Below are positions 46,920 through 58,320 of a stretch of 64,000 nt of DNA, one piece after another; the stretch's first letter is position 1, and every line of letters starts with the position of its first letter. The stretch lies in the NCBI GenBank assembly GCA_028826165.1, contig JAPDFW010000054.1:562001-626000 (forward strand). The letters run 5' to 3'. The stretch is from Anaeramoeba ignava (taxonomy: Eukaryota; Metamonada; Anaeramoebidae). The notes under the pieces are model-generated. The model was not told where the DNA came from. It did no database searches and saw only the letters and a list, made by a program, of their open reading frames with translations. Both the position numbers and the translations under genes were made by a program.

Positions 46920-47844
46920 ATAGAAAATGGAATTTTGAAATAAACATTAAAATAAACTTGAAATAAATTTTAAAATAAACTTTGAATAAATATTGAAATA
47001 AATTTTGAAATAAACATTGAAATAAATTTTGAAATAAACTTTGAAATAAACTTAAAATAAATTTTGAAATAAATATTGAAATAAACTTGAAATAAATATT
47101 AAAATAAATTTTAAAATAAACTTGAAATAAACTTTGAAATAAATATTGAAATAAATATTGAAATAAACTTTGAAATAAATATTGAAATAAACTTTGAAAT
47201 AAATATTGAAATAAATTTTGAAATAAACTTTGAAATAAACTTGAAATAAATATTGAAATAAATATTGAAATAAATATTGAAATAAATTTTGAAATAAATT
47301 TTGAAATAAATTTTGAAATAAACTTGAAATTAACTTTAAAATAAACTTTGAAATTAATATTGAAATAAACTTTGAAATAAACATAAAATAAACTTTGAAA
47401 TAAACTTTGAAATAAATTTTGAAATAAATTTTGAAATAAATTTTGAAATAAATTTTGAAATAAATATTGAAATAAATATTGAAATAAATATTGAAATAAA
47501 TTTTGAAATAAATATTGAAATAAATTTTGAAATAAATATTGAAATAAATTTTGAAATAAACTTTGAAATAAATATTGAAATAAATTTTGAAATAAATATT
47601 GAAATAAATATTGAAATAAACTTTGAAATAAATTTTGAAATAAACTTGAAATAAACTTGAAATAAATTTTGAAATAAATATTGAAATAAATTTTGAAATA
47701 AACTTTGAAATAAACTTGAAATAAACTTAAAATAAACTTGAAATAAACTTTGAAATAAATATTGAAATAAATTTTGAAATAAACTTTGAAATTAACTTTG
47801 AAATAAATATTGAAATAAACATTGAAATAAACTTTGAAATTAAT
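46920..47844. repeat. GAAATAAATATT 12-mer array
   Basis: Over 900 bp of 11-12-bp units (AAATAAATATTG, AAATAAACTTTG, AAATAAATTTTG) run up to the stop codon of the next minus-strand gene. They are 3' to that gene and upstream of SurE. I see no gene here. Confidence 0.85.
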
Positions 47845-50800
47845 TTAAAAATTTTCAAAATTTTTCCATTCCAAATCTTCATCATTATTATTAATATTTT
47901 CAAAATCATCAATAACTTTAAAGTAAAATAAATCATTTGTTTCATTTTCATTTTCATTTTCATTTTCATTTTCAATTTGATTTTGGTTTTCAATTTGATT
48001 TTGATTTTGATTTTGATTTTGATTTTGATTTTCATTTTGATTTTGATTTTGATTTTGATTTTCATTTTGATTTTGATTTTGATTTTGATTTTCATTTTCA
48101 TTTTCATTTTCATTTTCAATTTTATTTTGATTTTCAATTTGATTTTGATTTTGTTTTTTATTTTTATTTTGATTTTGATTTTGATTTTGATTTTGATTTT
48201 GATTTTGAATTTGATTTTGATTTTGATTTTGATTTTTATTTTTATTTTGATTTTGATTTTGATTTTTATTTTGATTTTTATTTTGATTTTTATTTTGATT
48301 TTTATTTTGATTTTGATTTTGATTTTGATTTTGATTTTGATTTTGATTTTGATTTTGATTTTGATTTTGATTTTGATTTTGATTTTGATTTTGATTTTGA
48401 TTTTGATTTTGATTTTGATTTTGATTTTGATTTTGTTTTTCATTTTGATTTTGTTTTTGTTTTTCATTTTGATTTTTATTTTGATTTTGATTTTGATTTT
48501 GATTTTGATTTTGTTTTTGAATTTGTTTTTGATTTTGATTTTGATTTTGATTTTGATTTTGATTTTGTTTTTGAATTTGTTTTTGATTTTGATTTTGATT
48601 TTGATTTTTATTTTGATTTCGATTTTGATTTTGATTTTGATTTTGAATTTGATTTTGATTTTGATTTTGATTTTGATTTTGATTTTGATTTTGTTTTTCA
48701 TTTTGATTTTTATTTTGATTTTTATTTTTATTTTGATTTTTATTTTGTTTTTCATTTTGATTTTGATTTTGATTTTGATTTTGAATTTGTTTTTGATTTT
48801 GATTTTGAATTTGATTTTGATTTTGATTTTGTTTTTTATTTTTATTTTGATTTTGATTTTTATTAAAATCACCTTCAAAAGAATTATCAGAAGATATTTC
48901 TTCATAATACTCATCTGAATAAATATCATATTGTGAATTTTCAGTAAAATCTTGAGAATCATCATTTCCAATATCTTCTTCAATTAATTTTTTTTCAAGA
49001 TCAAGAGAAAGACGAAGAATTTGTAACCATTCCATCATTTCCATACCAGATTTAGCATGAAGAAGATAAACACTTTGGAAAGTAACAATTTCAAATGCGA
49101 ATTTTTTAGCGAATTTTGTATTAATTTTTAAAGAAGCAAGAGTTAAATCAATAGTGGAATCTGCTGGTTTTGGATCCAATCTTGATTTATCCTTTGAATA
49201 ATAAAGTTTGTGATTCTGCAAAATAAAGTATCTGAGTTTCCACTCTTTGAAAAGATTTGCAGTTGTTTTAATATATAAAGGACCTTTTTTTTGGGGATAT
49301 TTTCTGCTCTGATAAGTTTCAATTCGTATAGATGATCGATTGGGTCGAATGCTTTTTCGCGTTTCAGTTTCACTAACTTTGCACCAGGCCTTTGCAATAT
49401 GCTTTCTTTTAATATATATTGCTTTTTGCTTGATGTTTGAGCCTGAATGCGGTTTAAATTGCTTATGATCGGGATCCGCTTCCCAAACTTGATTTCCGGA
49501 TTCATTTCCGGCAGATAAAATGAATTCAAGTTCTCAATTGACCAGCTTCCCATTTGAAGCTTTTCAATCTTGGAATGTTTCTCAATTCTCTTGTGGATTT
49601 TGGCGCAATCAGAACACATGATGATTCCTTTTGATAAACTTGCCCATTTTGGGTCTTCTTTTGAACAATCAACACATTTTTTGTTTTTTGACAGAATTTC
49701 TTTTAATAATCTTTTCATTGTTTTTTGGATCCTTTCATTCACACTTTGTTTGGGTGGTTCGATTCGCATTGAGTTGTGTGCTCGTTCTATTTTCTTTTCT
49801 CCTTCGTTTTCTGACTCTTTTTCTGTGTCATCAAAAAGTGTGTTCATGTCAATTTTGAATGTTTTTGTTAGTAAAAGCATTGTTTGATTTCTGATGTGAT
49901 TGAGTAGTTCAAATAATTTGGATTGTGATTCGCATGAGAAGATAAGATCTTTTTGAGGGGTTTTGATTTTGAAAGCATTTGCGATTCCAGGAATCATGAA
50001 TACGGAAATATCGATGAGATTAAATTTATAAGTTTTTGGTTGATTCTAAAAAAACAATATAAAATAAATATTAAATAAATATAAAATAAATATTAAATAA
50101 ATATTAAAATAAAATTAAATATAAAATAAATATTAAATAAATATTAAATAAATATAAAATAAATATTAAATAAATATTAAATAAATATTAAATAAATATT
50201 AAATAAATAAATATTAAATAAATATTAAATAAATATTAAATAAATAAATATTAAATAAATAATATTAAATATAAAAATAAAATAAATAATAAATAAATAT
50301 TAAATAAATATTAATTAAATAAATATTAAATAAATATTAAATATTTTTTAAGTTATTCATACTTCTTCCGTTTTTTCTTGTATTGCTTCAATAAATTTAT
50401 CACTTAAAATAATTTCACTTTGAATTTTATTGGAAATATTTGATTCATCTTGATAAAATGTTACATAAGTTTTATAAATAAATTGTTCTTTTTCATTTTC
50501 ATTTTCATTTTTTAAAGGTTGAAATGTTTCTGGAATCCAAATTTTCCTTAAGTTCTCAATATTTGTGAAAATTGAATAATCAAGACTCAAAATCCAGGAT
50601 TGTTTTTCTTCTTCATTTTGAGCTTGAAAAGTAGCAGTTTTTTGATGAATAATATCGCAAACTTGGAAAATTGTTTGAGGATTTTCAACAAGTTGTATTT
50701 TAATATTTGAAGAAATTCTTTGTATTTTTGTATTAATTGGATCTTCGATATTTTTTGAGTTTCTTTTCATATCATTTGGAATATGATCATTATTGATGTT

Positions 50801-53800
50801 GTTATTATTGTTATTTTCATTATCAAGCGAAGTAAGTGAATGAGATTTTGAAAGAGAGGGATTTTCTTTTGGAGAATCCAATAAAAACACGATTCCTTGA
50901 AGGGATATTTTATCAACAAAATTAAGTTTATTTGAATTTGAATTTGAATCTGAATTTTGAGTCATAACAAGTAGATCATTGAACATGAATAAAACAATTT
51001 CTATTCTTTTCTCGTTATGAATATAACTTAGATTCCCACTGCGAACAAATCTGCGGCTGGGCTTGCTGATATTATCAAAACCTTTAACTCTATCTTGAAT
51101 ATTTAAAACTTCAAGAATGTTTTCTGTTTCTCGTTTTCTCTCATTTATATATGTTGCTGTTTCTTTGATTTTATCAAGAGCGCGCGTGAGGTTATCGAAA
51201 TCGGGATGAGATTTGTCTGTATGTGTTGTTAATTCTTGAATCAAAAGAAGATATCGAGGAATTCTCTGGATCGGCATTATTAAGAATGAAGTGATATCCA
51301 AATGATGAGCTGCCGGAAGTTGTTTTTGCTGTTTCAAAAATTTGACAAATTCCTTCCGTTTTTTTAGCAGCGATAATGTTTTGATTGCGGTATTGTAATT
51401 GTTTATGTATTGTGTATAAACTTTAAGAAAAGCTGAAAAATTAAGAAAAATGTCGCCAATAAGAGTGTTTTCATCCCAATTTCTCCATCGATTTTCCAGT
51501 TCGGCAAGAAGCATTCTATTGTAATTCAATATCACTTCAATTTCTGAGAAAATTAGTCGAGATTGTTCTCTTGTTGTCATGTTGTTTTGTTGTAGTGGTT
51601 CGAGATATACTGATATTGTTGTTTCTAAACTTTTTACAAATGTTTTTTCCGTTGAAATGATTTCATTCATAATTTCCCATCTTTCTTCTTGTTCATCTGA
51701 TTTCGTTGATTGTTTGTTTTTGGATAGGAAATATGTTGGTAATGCTGGACGATTTCGGAATTCTGCTTTGTGTCTTTTTCTTCTGTATGTTTTCAAGAAA
51801 TCAAAGTTGAATGATTTAAAAAATTCTTCTTCAATTCTATCAAATAAGCTTGTTTCCTCATTTTCATTTTCATTTTCGTTTTCAATTTCAATTTCATTTT
51901 CATTTTCATTCTCATTTTCATTTTCATTTTCATTTTCATTTTCATTTTCAATTTTATTTTCAATTTTATTTTCATTTTCATTTTCATTTTCATTTTCAAT
52001 TTGATTTTCAATTTGATTTTCATTTTCAATTTGATTTTCATTTTCAATTTGATTTTGATTTTCAATTTTATTTTCATTTTGATTTTCATTTTGATTTTGA
52101 TTTTGATTTTCAATTTTATTTTCAATTTGATTTTGATTTTCAATTTGATTTTGTTTTAAATTTTGATTTTGTTTCCTTTGATTTTGTTTTAAATTTTGGT
52201 TTTTATTTTGATTTTGTTTCCTTCGATTGATTAATTTTGCATTTTCTATTTTGGATTGAGAAATAACAGGATTTCTTATTATTCTTTTTGTATTTGATTC
52301 TCCAGAAATTTTTGAATTTGAAATTTTATTTTGTTTTAGGGTATTTTTGATTATTTTGATTATTTTTGAAGTAATTATCAAGATTTTCAAGTTTGGGTTG
52401 TTTTGGAAATTTTATTCCAAAATTTGTTTTTTGATTTTCAAAGGTTTCTGACATTCTAATTATTGACCAAATTAAACCTAGAATGGGTTTTGTTCTTCCA
52501 GATTCTATATCTAAAATTTTAATTATTTTAATTTTAAATTTAAATTTAATTTTAATTTTGATTTTAATTTTAATTTTAATATTTAAAATACCTGAAGGAC
52601 TACAAATAACTTCAACTCCATGATTTTGTATAAATCTTAATGCAATTCCAATATTATCAATTTTTTGGTAACGATTTTTAGGATTTTTTGTAAATTTAAT
52701 TGATTGGTTTGAAATTAATTCAAGTAAATTCAAGATTAAAACACCATCTGCAAAATCTTCTTCAATATTATTTAATGACATTTGTCTTCTTGATAAAAAA
52801 CGGTTGCACCAGTTTGTGAAAAGCTTTAAAGATTAAAAAAAATTTAATTAAATTTTTCAATTTAATTTTGATTTAAATTGATTTAATTTTAATTTAATTT
52901 AATTTTGAATTGAATTGAATTTTAATTTGAATTTTAATTTGAATTAATTTTGAATTGTTTTAAATTGTTGATTTGAATTTAATTTGGAATTGTTTTAAAT
53001 TGTTGACTTGATTTGAATTGATTTGAATTTAATTGTTAAATTGTTGATTTAAATTGTTTATGTTGATTTAAATTGTTTATGTTTAATTGTTAAATTGATG
53101 ATTTTTAATTTGGAATTGTTGATTTGAATTGAATTGAATTTAATTGTTAATTTGTTGATTTGAATTTAATTGAATTGAATTTAATTTGGAATTGTTTATG
53201 TTGAATTTAATTGAATTTAATTTGTTGATTTAAATTGTTGATTTGAGTTAAATTGATTTAAATTGATTTGAATTAAATTGTTTATGGAATTGATTTAAAT
53301 TGTTAAATTGTTGATTTAATTTGTTTATGTTGAATTGAATTTAATTGAATTTAATTTGGAATTGTTTATGTTGAATTTAATTGAATTTAATTTGGAATTG
53401 TTTATGTTTAATTGTTAAATTGTTGATTTAAATTGTTTATGTTGAATTTAATTGAATTGAATTTAATTTGGAATTGTTTATGTTGAATTTAATTGAATTT
53501 AATTTGGAATTGTTTATGTTTAATTGTTAAATTGTTGATTTAAATTGTTTATATTGAATTTAATTGAATTTAATTTGGAATTGTTTATGTTTAATTGTTA
53601 AATTGTTGATTTAAATTGATTTAATTTTAATTTGATTTAATTTGTTGATTTAAATTGATTTGAATTGAATTGAATTTAATTTTTAATTTGTTGATTTGAA
53701 TTTAATTGAATTTAATTTGGAATTGTTTATGTTTAATTGTTAAATTGTTGATTTAAATTGTTTATATTGAATTTAATTGAATTGAATTTAATTTGGAATT

Positions 53801-53912
53801 GTTTATGTTTAATTGTTAAATTGTTGATTTGAATTGTTTATGTTTATTTTTAAACTGCTTTTTATTATAAATAAAAACTAACTTGGATTTGTGCTTCTTC
53901 TGAAACTGACAT
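47845..53912 (-). CDS. CH - RhoGEF (DH-PH) - PH - ArfGAP - PH protein with N/Q-rich tail
   Basis: Exons 53883-53912, 52592-52823, 50363-52510 and 47845-50045; introns of 1059, 81 and 317 bp (GT-AG). Order: CH domain (QLFTNWCNRFL, FADGVLILNLLELIS, GLIWSII), E/N/Q linker, DH domain (IMNEIISTEKTFVKSLE, FLIMPIQRIPRYLLLIQEL), PH (VLFMFNDLLVMTQ), PH-like (NQPKTYKFNLIDISVFM), ArfGAP zinc finger (CVDCSKEDPKWASL, GIIMCSDCAKIHKRI), PH (GPLYIKTTANLFKEWKLRYF) and about 300 residues of N/Q/K (47940-48870), ending WKNFENF. Two frame breaks sit in A-rich runs: near 52345-52360 (one extra base) and at 49285-49292 (8 instead of 9). Corrected length is 1536 residues. It would activate a Rho-type GTPase while switching off an Arf, linking actin to membrane traffic. 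Confidence 0.85.
52824..53882 (-). repeat. Intron 1 of the CH-RhoGEF gene, tandem repeats
   Basis: 1059 bp built from units such as GGAATTGTTTATGTT and TAAATTGTTGATTTAAATTG in shuffled order, about 60-130 bp between repeats. The donor GTTAGTTTTT and acceptor CTTTAAAG are set by the frames MSVSEEAQIQ and LFTNWCNRFL. Confidence 0.75.
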
Positions 53913-54008
53913 GAAGAAAAAAAAGAAAAAGAAAAAAAAGAAAAAAAGAAAAAAATGAAAATTTTTTTTTTCATTTTTTTTTGTTCTAAAAAAAAAAACA
54001 AAAAACAA
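53913..54008. promoter_or_regulatory. 96-bp divergent promoter, CH-RhoGEF and TRIM-like genes
   Basis: The two ATGs are 96 bp apart. AAATTTTTTTTTTCATTTTTTT lies on the plus side and AAATTTTCATTTTTTTC on the minus side, sharing one central A/T tract (53955-53980). An upstream ATG at 53955 is in frame with the TRIM-like start but adds a T-run-encoded Phe-rich stretch (KIFFFIFFC), so I treat it as leader. Confidence 0.4.
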
Positions 54009-55971
54009 ATGGAGTTATCAGAACAATTATCAAAACTACTCTATTGTTCTAATTGCAAACAAGCATTCAATAACGACGCGCACTGGATGCCTACATGCAT
54101 GCACGCTCTATGCAGCAAATGCCTTAACAAAGCATTAGAATCAAAACCAGTAGAAGAAAAAGACGAACCGGACGAATTCGCAACAATTTTAACATGTCCA
54201 ATCTGCAAAAACGCGTACAAATTAGAAGACGAGCTCCAAGAGGAATTGCCAACAAACGAGATCCTGAATTTTGTGTCTAAACTCTATTCACAAACAGCAA
54301 AAGAGAAGGAAAGCATTTGCGAAGAGTGCGGAGTTAATATGGCAAAAAAGTACTGTAGAAACTGTCAAAAATCATTTTGTCCCGAATGTACCGAAAAAAT
54401 TCACTCTTTCAAATCCTTCCAAAAACACGAAGTTGCGGAGCTCTCCTTAACCACGCCGACCCATAACGACTCTATTTTTGCCTGCAACGAACATCCAACA
54501 AAACAAAAGGAATATTACTGCACAGAATGCGAGACCTCAGTGTGCATCGATTGCGTCATTATCGGGAAGCACAAGAACCACAGAATCACGAAGATCGAGA
54601 GTCTCTCGCAAGGATCCAATTTGCGACTTGGCGCTTCTGCTTAAGAAAAACAGCCTGGTTATCGACTCGTTGGAGAAGAAATCAAACGAAATTGACGCTC
54701 TTCTTGATATTGCTAATGGCGTTGTCCCAACTGCCAAGCTAAAGATCCAAGAAAACCTCGAAAAGGCTGCTGAACTTCTCGAGAAGCGCAAGATTCAGTT
54801 GCTTTCTGATCTCGAAATCATCTCGCATTCCATCGATTCCCATCTGAGGAAATTCATGACCACTTTCGACCGCAGATCAAAAGAACTCGAGCTCTGCGAA
54901 CATGTGTCCAAGAGTATCCTCGATTCGCAAACAAGCTCCGCACTTGTATACGAGCTAGAGTCCGCGCTCCAAAAACTGCAAAACACTGAGGAATTAGTTT
55001 CTGAAAACATTTCTGCAGAGGACTTCTCGGTAAACGTCGACTTCGACGGAATTGAGAAATTTTTCGATTCTCTTGGCTACATTGATTCCCCGTCTTTCAA
55101 CCTCATTGGCGGACCAGGCGTTATGGAAATAACAGGCGCAAAGGAACTTTCTGGCGAGATCAAATGCACAAAACTGATTATCAAAGCGAACGCAGTGTTG
55201 ACTGTCAAGCCGTGGGATGGGACATCAGGAGGAGTATTAAAAATCTTTGCGAAATCACGGATCATCATTGAAAAAGGAGGGAAAATCGATCTAACCGGAA
55301 AAGGATACCGAGGCGGAGAGGCAGTGCCTCAATGCTACGACGGAAAAGCAAAACAAGGCGAGTCATTCAACGGAAAAGGGGGTGATCTTCAAGAAGCAAA
55401 TAAAGGAGGTGGAGGTGCCGGATTAGGGACAAGTTCGTTTGGGGGATATGGTGGAGGCGGTGGCGGTTATGGTGCCAAAGGAGACGATGCTGAGCCCAAC
55501 CGTTACAGCGGACAAGTTCATCCTGGAGCAAAAGGTGGCGAGACTTATGGCGATGAAAAAATCACTGAGCTTTATATGGGATCTGGTGGAGGATCTGGTC
55601 ATCCTTATTCTAACGGACAAACCAAAGGCAAAGGCGGCAATGGTGGTGGTGCGTTGCTTCTCCAGGCTCGTCTCGTTCTTAATGAAGGTGAGATTATTTG
55701 TGATGGCGAAAAAGGTGAAGATAGTGTCCCTAATACTTATGGTTCTGGCGGCGGCGGCGGAAGTGGTGGTTCTATTCTTTTTATTACAAAACTTCTTATA
55801 AACAATGGATCCATTTCTGCTAAAGGTGGTGAAAAAGGTATCGCTAACTATTCTTCTTCTCCTGGTATTAATTCTTCTGGTGGTAAGGGTGGTGACGGTA
55901 GAATTGCTATTAAAGGTTTAAGAACAAAAGGTGCTCCTTCAGTTCCTAATTGGTTTCTTTATAAGAAATGA
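54009..55971 (+). CDS. TRIM-like E3 ligase: RING, B-boxes, coiled coil, Gly-rich C-terminal domain
   Basis: About 653 residues if one extra G at 54612-54613 is removed; as read, the first frame stops at 54644 and the second runs to 55971. RING (about 10-85): LLYCSNCKQAF, CMHALCSKCL and LTCPICKNAY. B-box-type fingers: ICEECGVNMAKKYCRNC with SFCPECTEKIH, then FACNEHPTKQKEYYCTEC with CIDCVIIGKHKNH. A coiled coil follows (ALLLKKNSLVIDSLEKK to LEKRKIQLL). The last ~270 residues are a repetitive beta-type domain rich in glycine (GGGGAGLG, GGYGGGGGGYGAKG, GSGGGGGSGGS), usually a ligand surface. Base composition is far richer in G+C than the flanks (GCGCACTGGATGCCTACATG), with C- and G-ending codons. 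High expression or foreign origin could explain it. RING ligases of this plan transfer ubiquitin; the target is unknown. Confidence 0.87.
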
Positions 55972-56199
55972 AAGTTTCTTCTTCTTTTTTTCTTTTTTCT
56001 TTTTAATTCCCCTTTTTTTCTTTTTCCCATTTTTTTTTTCGCATTTTAATTTTTTTTTTTTTTGATCAAAATGATCACAATTTTCAATAAGAATTCCTTT
56101 TATAAAAAAAAAAAATTAAATAAAAATAAAAATTAAAAAATAAAATAAAATTTAAAACAAATATAAATTAAATATAAATATAAAGTGAAATTTCCATTT

Positions 56200-58320
56200 T
56201 TTTTTGAATTAAAATTTTTTAAGTGATTCAATACCCCAATTTAAATCCACATTTTTTTAACTAATTTATTTTATAATTTACTTATAATTTACTTTATAAA
56301 ATCTTTTTAAATTAAATCCACATTTTTTATCTAATTTATTTAATAATTTACTTTATAAAATATTTATAAATTAAATCCACATTTTTAACTAATTTATTTT
56401 TATAATTTACTTTATAATTTAAATTAATTTATTTTTATAATTTACTTTATAATTTACTTTATAAAATCTATTTGAAAAATATTTATAATTTAAATCCAAT
56501 TTTTATTATTAAATTTATTTATTAATTTATTTATTAAATATTGATCTGCTTTCTTTCTACATTTTATTTATTATTTTATTTATAATTTACTTTATAAAAT
56601 CTATTTGAAAAATATTTATAAATTAAATCCACATTTTTTATCCAATTTATTTATTTATTTATTTATTAAATATTGATCTGCTTTCTTTCTACATTTTATT
56701 TATTATTTTATTTATTAATTTATTTATAATTTACTTTATAAAATATTGATCTGCTTTCTTTCTATATTTATTTATTTTTGTTATTTATTAAATTTATTTA
56801 TAATTTACTTTATAAAATCTATTTAAAAATATTTATAATTTAAATCCAATTTTTATTATTAAATTTATTTTATTAATTTATTTATTAAATATTGATCTGC
56901 TTTTCTTTTTTATTATTTTATTTATTTATTTTATTTATAATTTACTTTATAAAATCTATTTGAAAAATATTTATAAATTAAATCCATTTTTATCCAATTT
57001 ATTTATTTATTTATTTATTAAATATTGATCTGCTTTCTTTCTACATTTTATTTATTATTTTATTATATAATTTACTTTATAATTTACTTTATAAAATCTA
57101 TTTGAAAAATATTTATAAATTAAATCCACATTTTTTATCCAATTTATTTATTAATTTATTTATTAAATATTGATCTGCTTTCTTTCTACATTTTATTTAT
57201 TATTTTATTTATTAATTTATTTATAATTTACTTTATAAAATCTATTTGAAAAATATTTATAATTTAAATCCAATTTTTATTATTAAGTTTATTTATTAAT
57301 TTATTTGTTAATTATTGATCTGCTTTCTTTCTACATTTTTATTTATTAAATTTATTATTTTATTTATAATTTATTTATAATTTACTTTATAAAATCTTTT
57401 AAATTAAATCCACTTTTTTTATCCAATTTTTATTATTAATTTATTTATTAATTTATTTATTAATTATTGATCTGCTTTCTTTCTACATTTTATTTATTAA
57501 ATTTATTTATTTTTATTTATAATTTACTTTATAAAATCTATTTGAAAAATATTTATAATTTAAATCCAATTTTTTATTTATTAATTTATTTTATTAATTT
57601 ATTTATTAAATATTGATCTGCTTTCTTTCTACATTTTATTTATTTTGTTTATAATTTATTTTATAATTTACTTTATAAAATCTATTTGAAAAATATTTAT
57701 AATTTAAATCCAATTTTATTTATTAATTTATTTATTAATTTATTTATTAATTATTGATCTGCTTTCTTTCTGACCCTGAAGCCATAAATAAATGAATCTA
57801 AAAATTATAGTTCCGAAAAAGGAGAAATTCTTTTTGAATTAAAATCAATCTATAAAAATTTTTTTTTATACCTACAATAACATTTATTTAAAATTTTCCC
57901 TAAATTAAAAAAAATACTTAATTCTCCTTTCACATTCTTTTTAATTGATCACACTTAATTTTCAATCAATAAAATTTGGTTGGTTTTGAGAGATTTATTT
58001 ATAATTAAAAATTTACTTAATTCTCCTTTCAACTTTCTTTTTGGGTTCCACTCTTCAGGGTCCAATTTTTTATTTTTTTAAATTTATTTATGTTAAATAT
58101 TGATCTGCTTTCTTTAAATGGAGAAAAATTTTTCGTTATAAATTCCTTATTTTCATTTTTAGAAATCAATAACCTATACTTATAATTTATTTATAATTTA
58201 CTTTATAAAATCTATTTGAAAAATATTTATAATTTAAATCCAATTTTTATTATTAAGTTTATTTATTAATTTATTTATTAATTATTGATCTGCTTTCTTT
58301 CTACATTTTGTTTATTTTGT
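56200..58320. repeat. Satellite with a TTGATCTGCTTTCTTTCT core, unit about 145 bp
   Basis: GATCTGCTTTCTTTC (small variants) occurs at 56543, 56675, 56748, 56894, 57027, 57172, 57317, 57469, 57615, 57756, 58102 and 58287. Most gaps are 132-152 bp; the irregular ones are 73, 346 and 185. Each unit also holds TTTACTTTATAAAATCTATT and TTAAATCCA. The array follows the TRIM-like gene. The 300 bp before it are poly-A/T-rich and empty. Confidence 0.9.
57772..58062. mobile_element. MITE-like insert with 10-bp inverted ends inside the satellite
   Basis: GACCCTGAAG at 57772-57781 and its exact reverse complement CTTCAGGGTC at 58053-58062 bound 291 bp unlike the surrounding satellite. Inside are AAAAAGGAGAAATTC near the left end and two copies of CTTAATTCTCCTTTCA towards the right, partly complementary. 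No target-site duplication and no coding capacity are seen. It could be a non-autonomous DNA element or a chance inverted pair. Confidence 0.35.

Noticed and set aside
47937-48918. Plus-strand open frames rich in D/F or I/L over the N/Q tail
   Set aside because: They are antisense shadows of the hexamer that codes the N/Q tail on the minus strand.
53955-54008. Start of the TRIM-like gene at the upstream ATG 53955
   Set aside because: The extra residues are encoded by the T/A-rich start element and the CAAAA leader; the ATG at 54009 has the usual leader and begins right before the RING domain.
361-54644. Programmed ribosomal frameshifting as an explanation of the frame breaks
   Set aside because: The break sites share no slippery motif, differ in direction and often fall in homopolymers; assembly error or pseudogenisation is simpler.
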